DNA of 64,000 nucleotides. Origin: Trebonia kvetii. GTDB lineage: Bacteria > Actinomycetota > Actinomycetes > Streptosporangiales > Streptosporangiaceae. Of the stretch, positions 8,334 through 15,855 are shown in pieces. The DNA lies in contig NZ_RPFW01000002.1 of NCBI RefSeq assembly GCF_007827045.1, positions 1,240,001 through 1,304,000 on the forward strand. Reading direction: 5' to 3'. Below the pieces are notes generated by a model, which was not told the origin of the DNA, searched no databases, and worked only from the letters and a program-made list of their open reading frames with translations. Both the position numbers and the translations under genes were made by a program. How positions within the stretch are numbered: position 1 is the first letter of the stretch; every line of letters begins with the position of its first letter.

Positions 8334-9458
8334 GGCTGGGGTCCGGCCCGCGGCTGCCCAGGACTCGAGCTGGGCGACGAAGGCGGCCGCGTGCGGGGGC
8401 CAGGCCAGGTTGGCCAGGGCGTACTCGTGGGCGCGCAGGCCCATTTTCACCCGGAGGTCGGGGTCGGCGTCCAGTTTGTGTATCGCGTCCGCCGCGCCGC
8501 CCGGGTCATTGAACGGGACGACGAAGCCGCCGTCCGCCGCCTCCACTAGCTCCACGGCGAGCGGCAGCGGCGTGCTGACGACCGGGACGCCGCGGGCCAT
8601 GTACTCGGCGACCTTGGTGGGCATGGAGTGGCGGAAGTTCGGCTCGTCCTGCAGCAGAGACAGGCCAGCCAGCGACCCCTCGACCAGGCGCAGCGCCTCG
8701 GCGTTGGGCACGAAGCCGTGCCAGCGCACCGCGTCTCCCGCTGCCTCGATGTGCGCGCGGGCGGCCGGGTCGGCCTGGCCGATCAGCTCGACCGCGATGC
8801 CGTGCGGTTTGAGCAGGCGGCCGAGCTCGACCATCTCGGCGGAGCCGCGGTCGGGAGACAGCCAGCCGACGTACACGACGCGGCGCGGTCCTGACGGCGG
8901 CGCCGCCTTCGCCGGGACCGACGTGGTGTTGGGCACCACCGGATGGGTGCCGGTGAAGCGGTCGTTGTAGCCGTGCTCGGCGAGGATCAGGTGCAGCCTG
9001 CGCTCGGCCAGGTGTTCCGCTCTGGCAACGCCGCCCGCCGCGACCGGGCGGAGCCAGCCTGGCAGCCAGGCCTTCGTGGTCAGTGCCGCCACCGTGTCCT
9101 CGTGGATGTCCCACACGGTCGGCGGGCGCTTGCTCTTCGGCGGCAGGACGAGCAGGAGTTCCGGGTCGTGCACGAGCAGCAGGTCGGCGCCGGCCGACTG
9201 GGCGGCCATCGCGGCCCGCGCGGCGCGCAGCGCGCCGAGCCGCCGCCGCCCGACCGCACGGGGAATGGTGACGGTGCGCAGGGAACCACGCAACCGTTCG
9301 GGATGGTCCTGATTTTCATCCGGAACGGGTTGGGCTGACTCGTTATGCGGCGCGATGTACGTGACGTCGTGGCCGGCGTCGAGCAGTGCCTGGATCTCCC
9401 GGTAGAAGATCCGGGCGTCGGCCGGGTGATGCACGACCGTGCAGACGACGACGTGCAT
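8331..9458 (-). CDS. GT4-type (GT-B fold) glycosyltransferase
   Basis: 375 residues from the ATG at 9458 (MHVVVCTVVHHPADARIFYRE), with AGGAGGAGC upstream. The N-terminal Rossmann-like half holds HPADARI and the C-terminal half carries the nucleotide-sugar region: VVYVGWLSPDRGSAEMVELG, then MPTKVAEYMARGVPVVSTPL followed by an acidic residue (VELVEAADGG). This resembles the E-x7-E pattern of GT4 retaining enzymes. Expected cytoplasmic role: adding a sugar during assembly of the surface polysaccharide. A family B repeat is embedded in frame near residues 47-56 (DENQDHPERL), in the acceptor domain. It lies 20 bp downstream of the UDP-sugar dehydrogenase gene on the same strand and is likely cotranscribed. 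Confidence 0.85.
   Translation of the reverse strand: MHVVVCTVVHHPADARIFYREIQALLDAGHDVTYIAPHNESAQPVPDENQDHPERLRGSLRTVTIPRAVGRRRLGALRAARAAMAAQSAGADLLLVHDPELLLVLPPKSKRPPTVWDIHEDTVAALTTKAWLPGWLRPVAAGGVARAEHLAERRLHLILAEHGYNDRFTGTHPVVPNTTSVPAKAAPPSGPRRVVYVGWLSPDRGSAEMVELGRLLKPHGIAVELIGQADPAARAHIEAAGDAVRWHGFVPNAEALRLVEGSLAGLSLLQDEPNFRHSMPTKVAEYMARGVPVVSTPLPLAVELVEAADGGFVVPFNDPGGAADAIHKLDADPDLRVKMGLRAHEYALANLAWPPHAAAFVAQLESWAAAGRTPA
9291..9334 (-). repeat. Family B repeat inserted in frame in the GT4 gene
   Basis: Minus-strand CCGTTCCGGATG and CATCCCGAACGG form near-perfect arms (one mismatch) around an 11-nt loop, inside the coding frame. The right arm encodes DHPER, the same peptide as the copy in the ABC exporter at 30110-30143. 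Confidence 0.55.
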
Positions 9459-9478
9459 GCCCTGCTCCTCCTAGGCTG

Positions 9479-10729
9479 TTACAGCGGGAAGACCGAATCC
9501 CCGGAAATCTTGCCACGGGTGTCGAACAGCAGGTGGGCGTTCGCGGCGATGGCGGCCAGGTCGTACTCGGAGTGCGCCTGGAGCAGGATCGTCAGGTCGG
9601 CCCGCTCGTCCGGCGCGGCTGCCCGGCGGATCTCCTTGCCGTCGATCTGCCAGGAGTCCACGAACGGGTCGTGGTAGCTGAGCACCGCGCCGCGCTGCAG
9701 CAGCTTGCGGGCGATCGGGCGCGCCGGGCTTTCCCGCTGGTCGGCGATATCCGTCTTGTAGGTGACGCCGAGCAGCAGCACCTTCGCGCCGTTGAGCGGC
9801 TTGGCGTCGGTGTTGAGCAGTTCCGCGGCGCGGTCCACGATGTAGCCGGGCATCCGGGAGTTGATCTCCTGGGCCAGCTCCACGAACCGGAACGGGTGCT
9901 TGAGCTCGGCGCGGACCTTGTAGGACAGGTAGTTCGGGTCGATCGGGATGCAGTGCCCGCCGACGCCCGGCCCCGGGTAGAACGCCTGGAATCCAAACGG
10001 CTTGGTCGCCGCGCAGCGGATCGCGTCCCACAGGTCGATGCCGAGCTCGTGGCAGAAGATCGCCATCTCGTTGACGAGCGCGATGTTGACGTGCCTGTAG
10101 GTGTTCTCCAGCAGCTTGGCCATCTCGGCCTCGCGGGCAGACTTCGCCTTGACCACGGTGTCGCAGACGGTGCCGTAGAACGCCGCGGCGGCGTCGGTGC
10201 AGGCAGGCGTGAGGCCGCCGACGACCTTCGGCGTGTTGCGCATGCCGTACTGCTCGTTGCCCGGGTCGATGCGCTCCGGGGAGAACGCCAGGTGGAAGTC
10301 GATGCCCGCGGCCAGGCCCGACGCCTTCTCGAGCATCGGGCGGACGATCTCGTCCGTGGTGCCCGGATAGGTCGTCGACTCGAGCACGATCAGCGCGCCC
10401 GGCTTGAGCAGCCGCGCCGCGGTTTCCGTGGCGGACTTGACCGCGGTCAGGTCCGGGCCATCGGACTCGCTGAGCGGGGTGGGGACGCAGATGACCGTGA
10501 CGTCGGGCAGTTCGCCGACGCCGGTGACGTCGGTGGTGGCGCGGAAGCCGGCGGCGACCATCGCGGCGACGTCGGCATCGGACAGGTCATCGACGTGGGA
10601 GCGGCCGGCGTTGAGCCCGTCCACCGTCGACTGCCTGATGTCGAGGCCGGTCACGGTCAGGCCAACGTGGACCGCCTCCTGGGCAAGCGGCAAGCCCACA
10701 TAGCCCAGGCCTATGATCACCACGTTCAC
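9479..10729 (-). CDS. UDP-N-acetylglucosamine/UDP-glucose 6-dehydrogenase
   Basis: The GTG at 10729 follows GAGGAGG and gives about 416 residues beginning NVVIIGLGYVGLPLA, the NAD-binding GxGYVGLP motif. Further family signatures are CVPTPL, LESTTYPGTTDEIV, AFSPERIDPGN and the active-site segment FYPGPGVGGHCIPIDPNYL (catalytic Cys at about residue 259). The FYPGPGVGGHCIPIDP form is commonest in UDP-GlcNAc/ManNAc dehydrogenases (WbpA/WecC group), and the nearby wecB agrees. It converts a UDP-hexose(amine) to the uronic acid with two NAD+. The longer frame reaching 10888 runs through an intergenic inverted repeat and is unlikely to be translated. Confidence 0.88.
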   Translation of the reverse strand: MNVVIIGLGYVGLPLAQEAVHVGLTVTGLDIRQSTVDGLNAGRSHVDDLSDADVAAMVAAGFRATTDVTGVGELPDVTVICVPTPLSESDGPDLTAVKSATETAARLLKPGALIVLESTTYPGTTDEIVRPMLEKASGLAAGIDFHLAFSPERIDPGNEQYGMRNTPKVVGGLTPACTDAAAAFYGTVCDTVVKAKSAREAEMAKLLENTYRHVNIALVNEMAIFCHELGIDLWDAIRCAATKPFGFQAFYPGPGVGGHCIPIDPNYLSYKVRAELKHPFRFVELAQEINSRMPGYIVDRAAELLNTDAKPLNGAKVLLLGVTYKTDIADQRESPARPIARKLLQRGAVLSYHDPFVDSWQIDGKEIRRAAAPDERADLTILLQAHSEYDLAAIAANAHLLFDTRGKISGDSVFPL

Positions 10730-10815
10730 TAACGGACCTCCTCGGAGCGATGACCTTTTATCGTAGCCGGGCACCAGCCATGACCGCCGCCATTCGTGCC
10801 CTTTGCCCAGGTCAG

Positions 10816-10921
10816 AAGGCACGTCTAAAAAGTGATAGACCGGCCAGGTTCGCGGGCCTGGCGCAGCGTAGCTCCTGAAGGGCAGCAACCAGGCATTCAG
10901 CGCACTTTTTAGACGTGCCTT
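10816..10921. repeat. 19-bp perfect inverted repeat bounding a 106-bp element
   Basis: AAGGCACGTCTAAAAAGTG at 10816-10834 is repeated exactly as its reverse complement at 10903-10921. A 68-bp centre holds a smaller GGCCAGG...CCTGGC dyad. The right arm contains the TAA stop of the glycosyltransferase gene, and the element fills the gap to the dehydrogenase gene. The A/T runs are unlike the surrounding DNA. Possible readings are a miniature mobile element, an intercistronic terminator/attenuator or a protein-binding site. No target-site duplication is evident. Confidence 0.65.
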
Positions 10922-12758
10922 ACATCACGCCGAGGCGCTGGTAGGCCTCGCGGTAGCGGATGGCGTTGTGTGCCCAGGTGCGGTCGCGCGCGACCCACTG
11001 CCGGGCGCTCGCGCCGAGCTTCGCGCGCAGGTCAGGGGCGGAAAGAAGCTGCTGCAGGCAATCCGCGAGCCCGCCGGGGTCGAGCGGCGGTGCGAGCATG
11101 CCGGTCTCGCGATCCTGGATGATCTCGCTGAGCGCGTTCACCGCGCTGACCACGACCGGCAGGCCGCTCGCCATCGCCTCCACCGGCTTGAGCGGGGTGA
11201 CCAGCTGGCAGACCCGGTCCGGGGTGCGCGGGACGACGAACACGTCGAGGACGGCGTGGTAGTCGCGGACCCGGGCACTCGGCACCCGGCCGGTGAAGAT
11301 CGCGTTCAGGCCGAGGGCGGCGGCGTGCCGTTCGAGCGCGGTGCGTTCCGGGCCGTCGCCGACGATCAGCGCCCGCGCCTTGACGCCACGGTCGTTGAGC
11401 ACCTTGACCGCGTCCAGCAGGGTGCCGATACCCTCGTGCGCGACCAGGGTGGAGACCAGGCCGACGACCTGCTCGTCCGGCGCGATGCCCAGGCTGGCCC
11501 GCAGCGCCGCCCCGTCGGGCAGCGGGCGCAGGAACTCCTCGCTCACCCCGTTGGGCACGATGATGACGTTTTCCTCGGGCACACCGCGGGCGACGATCTC
11601 CGCGCGCATCGCCTCACCGAGCGTCACCACCAGGTCGGCATCGGTCATGCAACGGGTTTCCAGGGCGCGGGTGCGCACATAGCGGTCGCTGAGCGTGAGG
11701 TCGGCGGACGTGGCGTGCCGCGACAGCCAGGTGTCCTCCCAGAAGCCGCGCACCTCGTAGATCACGGGCAGGCCCGTGACGTCGCGCAGCGCCAGCGCGA
11801 TGACGGCGTTCGCGTAGTTGGAGGCGGCGTGCAGCACGGCGGGCTTGAGGCTTTCCGTCAGGCGGGCCGCGTGCCGCAGGTGCGCCTGATAGAGCCGGTC
11901 CATCCGGCCGGGCATGACCCACGGGAGCAGCCGGTGGTAGGGCACGCCCGTCACCGTGACGGTTGCCCTGCCGTCGATCGCGCCTGCCGTGACGGGGAAC
12001 CCGATCCGGGTGCTGACGTGCGGGTCGATGCCCGCGGCGCGCTGGGCGAGCGCGATCTCCTGAGTACGGATCGTGTACCCGGCGCTGGTTGACGGCAACG
12101 CGTCGGTGACCAGGTGGAGGACCCGGCCGCGCACCTTGCCCGCAGCGCGAGGCGGTGCGGGGTGTGCGCCGCCTACCAACTTGAGCCACGGAGCCTTGAC
12201 CTCGGCCACAGCGCGGGGGGCGCCGCGGTCTTGGCGGGGCTCCCCCGTGGGGGGGAGATGGGGGGGCAAGGCCCCCCCATGCGCGGGGGGCGCAGGGGGG
12301 TCGTCCCCCCGCGGGAGAGAGAGCGTGTCCAGCTCGGCCTGGAGCGAGCGGCGCAGGCGGGCGGCGCGCAGGCCGCGCGCGCCATCCAGTTCCCTGACCG
12401 CGTCGCCGAGGCGGCCCTCCCGGTAGGCGAGCCGGGCGGCGAGGCGGGGACGCGCCTCGTTCTGCTCCGACAACCGGGCGAGCGCAGACCTGGCGACAGT
12501 AGGCTGATCCACAGCGAGGCTGAAGGCGGCGAGCCGGGCGGGAGACGCCTCAAGTGCGGTGAGCGCGCCTCGGCGGTCCCCCGCGCCCCACAGCGCGGCG
12601 GCCCTGCCGTAGGGGCCCGCGAGCTTGAGCCAGCCGCGTACCGGTGCGGGCAGCGCCCGCCAGGCGAGCGTCAACGCGCGCACCGGGTCGTCGGTCACAT
12701 GCCGCAGCATCACGGATGCGGCGAGCATGACCGCTCGCGGCGTCGGCTTTACAGTCAC
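10920..12758 (-). CDS. GT4-type glycosyltransferase with helical N-terminal extension
   Basis: About 612 residues if started at the GTG at 12758; a TTG at 12779 is the other option and neither has a clear Shine-Dalgarno. Residues 1-150 are Ala/Arg/Leu-rich helices that resemble repeat-type (TPR-like) segments. A Pro/Gly-rich linker (about 155-195) follows, encoded by G-runs. The rest is a GT-B glycosyltransferase: LHLVTDALPSTSAGYTIRTQEIA, VIYEVRGFWEDTW, IIVPNGVSEEFL, VGLVSTLVAHEGIGTLLDAV, then LKPVEAMASGLPVVVSAVNALSEII, an E-x7-E-like region. Likely a cytoplasmic enzyme of the same surface polysaccharide. It shares its strand with the dehydrogenase gene and is divergent from wecB. Confidence 0.82.
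   Translation of the reverse strand: MTVKPTPRAVMLAASVMLRHVTDDPVRALTLAWRALPAPVRGWLKLAGPYGRAAALWGAGDRRGALTALEASPARLAAFSLAVDQPTVARSALARLSEQNEARPRLAARLAYREGRLGDAVRELDGARGLRAARLRRSLQAELDTLSLPRGDDPPAPPAHGGALPPHLPPTGEPRQDRGAPRAVAEVKAPWLKLVGGAHPAPPRAAGKVRGRVLHLVTDALPSTSAGYTIRTQEIALAQRAAGIDPHVSTRIGFPVTAGAIDGRATVTVTGVPYHRLLPWVMPGRMDRLYQAHLRHAARLTESLKPAVLHAASNYANAVIALALRDVTGLPVIYEVRGFWEDTWLSRHATSADLTLSDRYVRTRALETRCMTDADLVVTLGEAMRAEIVARGVPEENVIIVPNGVSEEFLRPLPDGAALRASLGIAPDEQVVGLVSTLVAHEGIGTLLDAVKVLNDRGVKARALIVGDGPERTALERHAAALGLNAIFTGRVPSARVRDYHAVLDVFVVPRTPDRVCQLVTPLKPVEAMASGLPVVVSAVNALSEIIQDRETGMLAPPLDPGGLADCLQQLLSAPDLRAKLGASARQWVARDRTWAHNAIRYREAYQRLGVM
12212..12318. repeat. G/C-run palindromic insertion inside the glycosyltransferase frame
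   Basis: About 107 bp of alternating G-runs and C-runs (GGGGGGG...CCCCCCC several times). It ends in GGGGGGTCGTCCCCCCG, which nearly matches the intergenic palindrome at 12857-12871. It is in frame and encodes a Pro/Gly-rich linker, so it looks like a tolerated insertion. Confidence 0.55.
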
Positions 12759-12856
12759 GCGGGCAGATATTAGTGCCAATTAGGTGGGAGACGCGGCGGA
12801 CCGTAGTCTCAAGGCCGTAAAACCCGCTCACGCAAGAGCGGCAGAGTACGGGGTAT

Positions 12857-12871
12857 GGGGGTTCGTCCCCC
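12857..12871. repeat. G5-TTCGT-C5 hairpin upstream of wecB
   Basis: GGGGG at 12857-12861 pairs with CCCCC at 12867-12871 around a 5-nt loop, about 20 nt upstream of the wecB start. The following CCGGGAGA is shared with the palindrome inside the adjacent glycosyltransferase gene. It could affect wecB translation or be a mobile palindrome. Confidence 0.5.
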
Positions 12872-12892
12872 CGGGAGAAAACAGGAAGGCGA

Positions 12893-13978
12893 ATGAGCGC
12901 GACGATCACGCACGTACTCGGGGCCAGGCCGAACTTCGTCAAGGCCGCGCCGGTCATTCGCGCGCTCGCCGCGCTCGGCCACTCACAGCGCGTCGTCCAT
13001 ACCGGGCAGCACTACGACGAGCGGATGTCGGACGTGTTCTTCGTCCAGCTCGGCCTGCCAGAGCCCGACATCAACCTCGGCGTCGGCTCGGGGACGCAGG
13101 CCACGCAGACGGCCGACGTGCTCGTCGGCATGGAGCGCGAGTTCCTCGACAACCCGCCGTCGCTCGTGGTGCTTTACGGCGACGTGAACTCGACGGTCGG
13201 CGCCTCGCTCGCCGGCGCGAAGCTCGGCGTTCCGCTCGCCCACGTCGAGGCGGGGCTGCGCTCCTTCGACAACACGATGCCCGAGGAGATCAACAGACGA
13301 CTCACCGACCAGCTCTGTGACCTGCTGTTCTGCACCTCCCCCGAGGCGCTCGGGCACCTGGCGCGCGAGGGCCGGCCGGACGCCGCCATGCACCTGGTCG
13401 GCAACCCGATGATCGACACGCTTGTCGCCAACCTCGACAAGTTCGACGCCGCGGCGGCCCGCGCCGCCCACGGTCTCGGCGACGGCCGGTACGTGGTCGC
13501 CACCCTGCACCGGCCCGCGAACGTCGACTCGCCCGCGCGGGCGGCCGAGCTGGTGCGCGCGCTGCACGAGGTCGCGGCCGAGGTCGACGTGATCATCCCG
13601 CTGCACCCGCGCGGCCGGGCGACGCTGAGCGCCGCAGGCCTGCTCGACTCCGAGCGCATCCACGTCGTGGAGCCGCTCGGTTACATCGAGTTCATGTCAC
13701 TCGTGCGCGGCGCCACCGCGATCGTCACCGATTCTGGCGGCGTGCAGGAGGAGACTACGCTGCTGCGCGTGCCCTGCCTCACACTCCGTCCGAACACCGA
13801 GCGGCCGATCACCATCACCAGCGGCTCCAACCGGCTCGTGACCAACGAGGAACTGGCCGCCGCGGTGCTCAAGGCCTGCGACGACGGCCCGTACGCGGGC
13901 GAGCTGCCGCCGCTGTGGGACGGCCAGGCCGGGCCGCGCATCGCCAGGATCATCACCACCTGGCTGGCGGCACGGTGA
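12893..13978 (+). CDS. wecB: UDP-N-acetylglucosamine 2-epimerase (non-hydrolysing)
   Basis: 361 residues from the ATG at 12893 with AGGAAGG upstream. The full family signature set is present: GARPNFVKAAPVI, HTGQHYDERMSDVFF, VLYGDVNSTVGASLAG, HVEAGLRSFDNTMPEEINR, TLHRPANVD, and TDSGGVQEETTLLRVPCLTLRPNTERPIT. It interconverts UDP-GlcNAc and UDP-ManNAc in the cytosol. With the nearby dehydrogenase this gives a UDP-ManNAc or ManNAc-uronate precursor route for the surface glycan. The last four bases (GTGA) overlap the next gene's start, so the two are translationally coupled. Confidence 0.93.
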   Translation: MSATITHVLGARPNFVKAAPVIRALAALGHSQRVVHTGQHYDERMSDVFFVQLGLPEPDINLGVGSGTQATQTADVLVGMEREFLDNPPSLVVLYGDVNSTVGASLAGAKLGVPLAHVEAGLRSFDNTMPEEINRRLTDQLCDLLFCTSPEALGHLAREGRPDAAMHLVGNPMIDTLVANLDKFDAAAARAAHGLGDGRYVVATLHRPANVDSPARAAELVRALHEVAAEVDVIIPLHPRGRATLSAAGLLDSERIHVVEPLGYIEFMSLVRGATAIVTDSGGVQEETTLLRVPCLTLRPNTERPITITSGSNRLVTNEELAAAVLKACDDGPYAGELPPLWDGQAGPRIARIITTWLAAR

Positions 13979-15789
13979 CAGGCAGGAACGGCACGGCCGG
14001 CGGGCGCGTCGAAGCAGGCGGATTCGGCGAGGCCGGCGGCCACGTCGAGGTGGGCGGATTCGCCGAGGCCGGTGAGGCAGGTGAGGACGCGGGCGTGGCC
14101 GCCGAGCGGGAGCGGCTATCCAGGCAGTTGCGCGACACGCGGATGCAGCTCGCCATGACTGAGGCGCGGCTGTCCGCCCTCGAGCAGTCCGCCACCATGC
14201 GGTTCGGCCGCACGATCGCGAACGCCGCCAAGAAGCCGTGGCCGCGCGGCGCGCTGCTGCCCAGGGACCTGTTCAAGCTGTGGCGGGACAGGGGCGCGCC
14301 GAAGACCGGCGCGGCCAACGCCGCCACCGCCCTCGCCTCGGCTCAGCTCGCCGACCTGAAGGGGACGGGCGGCCGGTTCCTTTCCGCACTCACCGCGCCG
14401 GGCGCGACGCCCGTCGCCGACCCGGCGCGCGCCCTGGCGGGCACGGCGGGCAGCCCCGACGGCCTGGTGGTCACCGGGGCGCTCAGCGCGCTCGGCTGCG
14501 CCACGCTGGCGCCGGACGCCGTTGTCCACCCGCTGCTGCCGCACGACGCGGACATCGTTGTCGAGGGCACGGGCGCCGACGTCGTGGTGGTCCAGGCCTC
14601 GGCGCTGCTGCCAGGCGAGCCGTGGGCGCACGCCACCGACCCCGCCGCCGCCGACCGGGGCAGGCGGCTCGCGCGGATGATCATCATGGCCCGCTCGCTC
14701 GGCAAGCCGGTGATCCTGATACGGGACGTGCCGCACTCCCTGATGCCGGGCATCGGATGGCTCGCCGCCAGCTGTGACGCGGTGCTCGACGGCGGCTTCG
14801 GTGTGCAGCTGGCCCGGTTCAACCCGGTCGGCGTGACCTCGGCACGGCCCACCTCCCCGGTCTATGCGGGCGAGCGCGACCCCCGGGAGGCGCCGGCGGT
14901 CCGCGCCCTGCTCGACGCGCTGACCGGCACCGCTCGCGAAGGTTCCGGTTCCGGCGCGGTCCGGCTGACCGGCGCCAGGTCCTGGCGGTCGCTGCCCGCG
15001 CTGTACCGGGACCACGCGGTGTTCGTCACCGCGTCCGCGGAGCAGGGCCGGGAGCAGGTCGCGAGCGGCGCGCAGGTGATCGGGCCGCTCAGCTCTGGTC
15101 TCGACGCCGCCACGGTGCGCGGTCAGCTTGAGGCGGCGCGCGGCGCGCGCCCGCTGTCGCTGACTGAGATCCGCGCCCGGCTGCGTGACATCTCGGTGGA
15201 GCACTCGACACCAGCCAGGCTGGCAGCGCTCGTCAAGGCGGCTGGACTGCCCGCCAGCCTGGTTTCCGGACGGCAGATCGGCGTGCTGACCGCCGTCACC
15301 GACACGGCCCAGGCGAGCAGGCTCGCCGCCACGCTGCTCGGCCAGCGGCTGCGGCCCTCCGAGGTGGTCGCGGGCTGCCCGGCGGGCACGGCAGGCGCGG
15401 TGCGCGCCGCGTTCAGCACCCTGACCGGCCACGGCATCCGGGTCGAGGTCACGGACGCGCCGCTGCCCGGACCCGCTGCCCCCTCGCCCGGCGCGGACTG
15501 GGCACGCCCGCTCACCAGGCTCGCCACCGCGCCGTGGCTGGCCCTGTGGGCCGCCGATGGCGGGCAGCCGGACACGCACCTGCTCGACCTGGCGGGCGCG
15601 CGGGAGTGCGCGCAGGCGGACGCGGTGGGCTTCGCCGCCGGGGAGTTTGAGTTCACGCGCTGGCTGGAGGAACCCGCACTCGTTCGGGCGGCTCTCCTCG
15701 AGCCGGGCGGACCCGCGGCGGGTGACTGGGGCAGGCACGGACTGCGGCTGTTCACGATCACCCCCGAACGCGCGGCGGGCCAGGGCTGA
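13975..15789 (+). CDS. Unrecognised protein coupled to wecB; coiled coil plus putative GT-like region
   Basis: The GTG at 13975 overlaps the wecB stop (GTGA), giving 604 residues. Residues 1-45 are Gly/Glu-rich low complexity. Residues 45-75 form a short coiled coil (ERERLSRQLRDTRMQLAMTEARLSALEQ), followed by a basic segment, a pattern seen next to many glycosyltransferase domains. The middle (about 150-420) is alpha/beta with hydrophobic strands (ADVVVVQASALLP, GKPVILIRDVPHSLMPGIGWLAASCDAVLDGGF, HAVFVTASAEQ) and could be a CgeB-like GT-B fold. From about 440, IGVLTAVTDTAQASRLAATLLGQRLRPSEVVAG resembles the start of a GT-A-like domain. No catalytic motif is certain. The next gene follows after 66 bp on the same strand, so a role in the same glycan is likely. 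Confidence 0.7.
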   Translation: MTGRNGTAGGRVEAGGFGEAGGHVEVGGFAEAGEAGEDAGVAAERERLSRQLRDTRMQLAMTEARLSALEQSATMRFGRTIANAAKKPWPRGALLPRDLFKLWRDRGAPKTGAANAATALASAQLADLKGTGGRFLSALTAPGATPVADPARALAGTAGSPDGLVVTGALSALGCATLAPDAVVHPLLPHDADIVVEGTGADVVVVQASALLPGEPWAHATDPAAADRGRRLARMIIMARSLGKPVILIRDVPHSLMPGIGWLAASCDAVLDGGFGVQLARFNPVGVTSARPTSPVYAGERDPREAPAVRALLDALTGTAREGSGSGAVRLTGARSWRSLPALYRDHAVFVTASAEQGREQVASGAQVIGPLSSGLDAATVRGQLEAARGARPLSLTEIRARLRDISVEHSTPARLAALVKAAGLPASLVSGRQIGVLTAVTDTAQASRLAATLLGQRLRPSEVVAGCPAGTAGAVRAAFSTLTGHGIRVEVTDAPLPGPAAPSPGADWARPLTRLATAPWLALWAADGGQPDTHLLDLAGARECAQADAVGFAAGEFEFTRWLEEPALVRAALLEPGGPAAGDWGRHGLRLFTITPERAAGQG

Positions 15790-15855
15790 CCGCCTGCTGG
15801 CCTTTCAGGCAACTTCACGGACTTCAGGGATTTCAGGGACAAGGAGCGACACGCA

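Noticed and set aside
10730..10888. N-terminal extension of the UDP-sugar dehydrogenase
   Set aside because: It covers the 19-bp inverted repeat and lies before a good GAGGAGG-GTG start followed directly by the NAD-binding motif.
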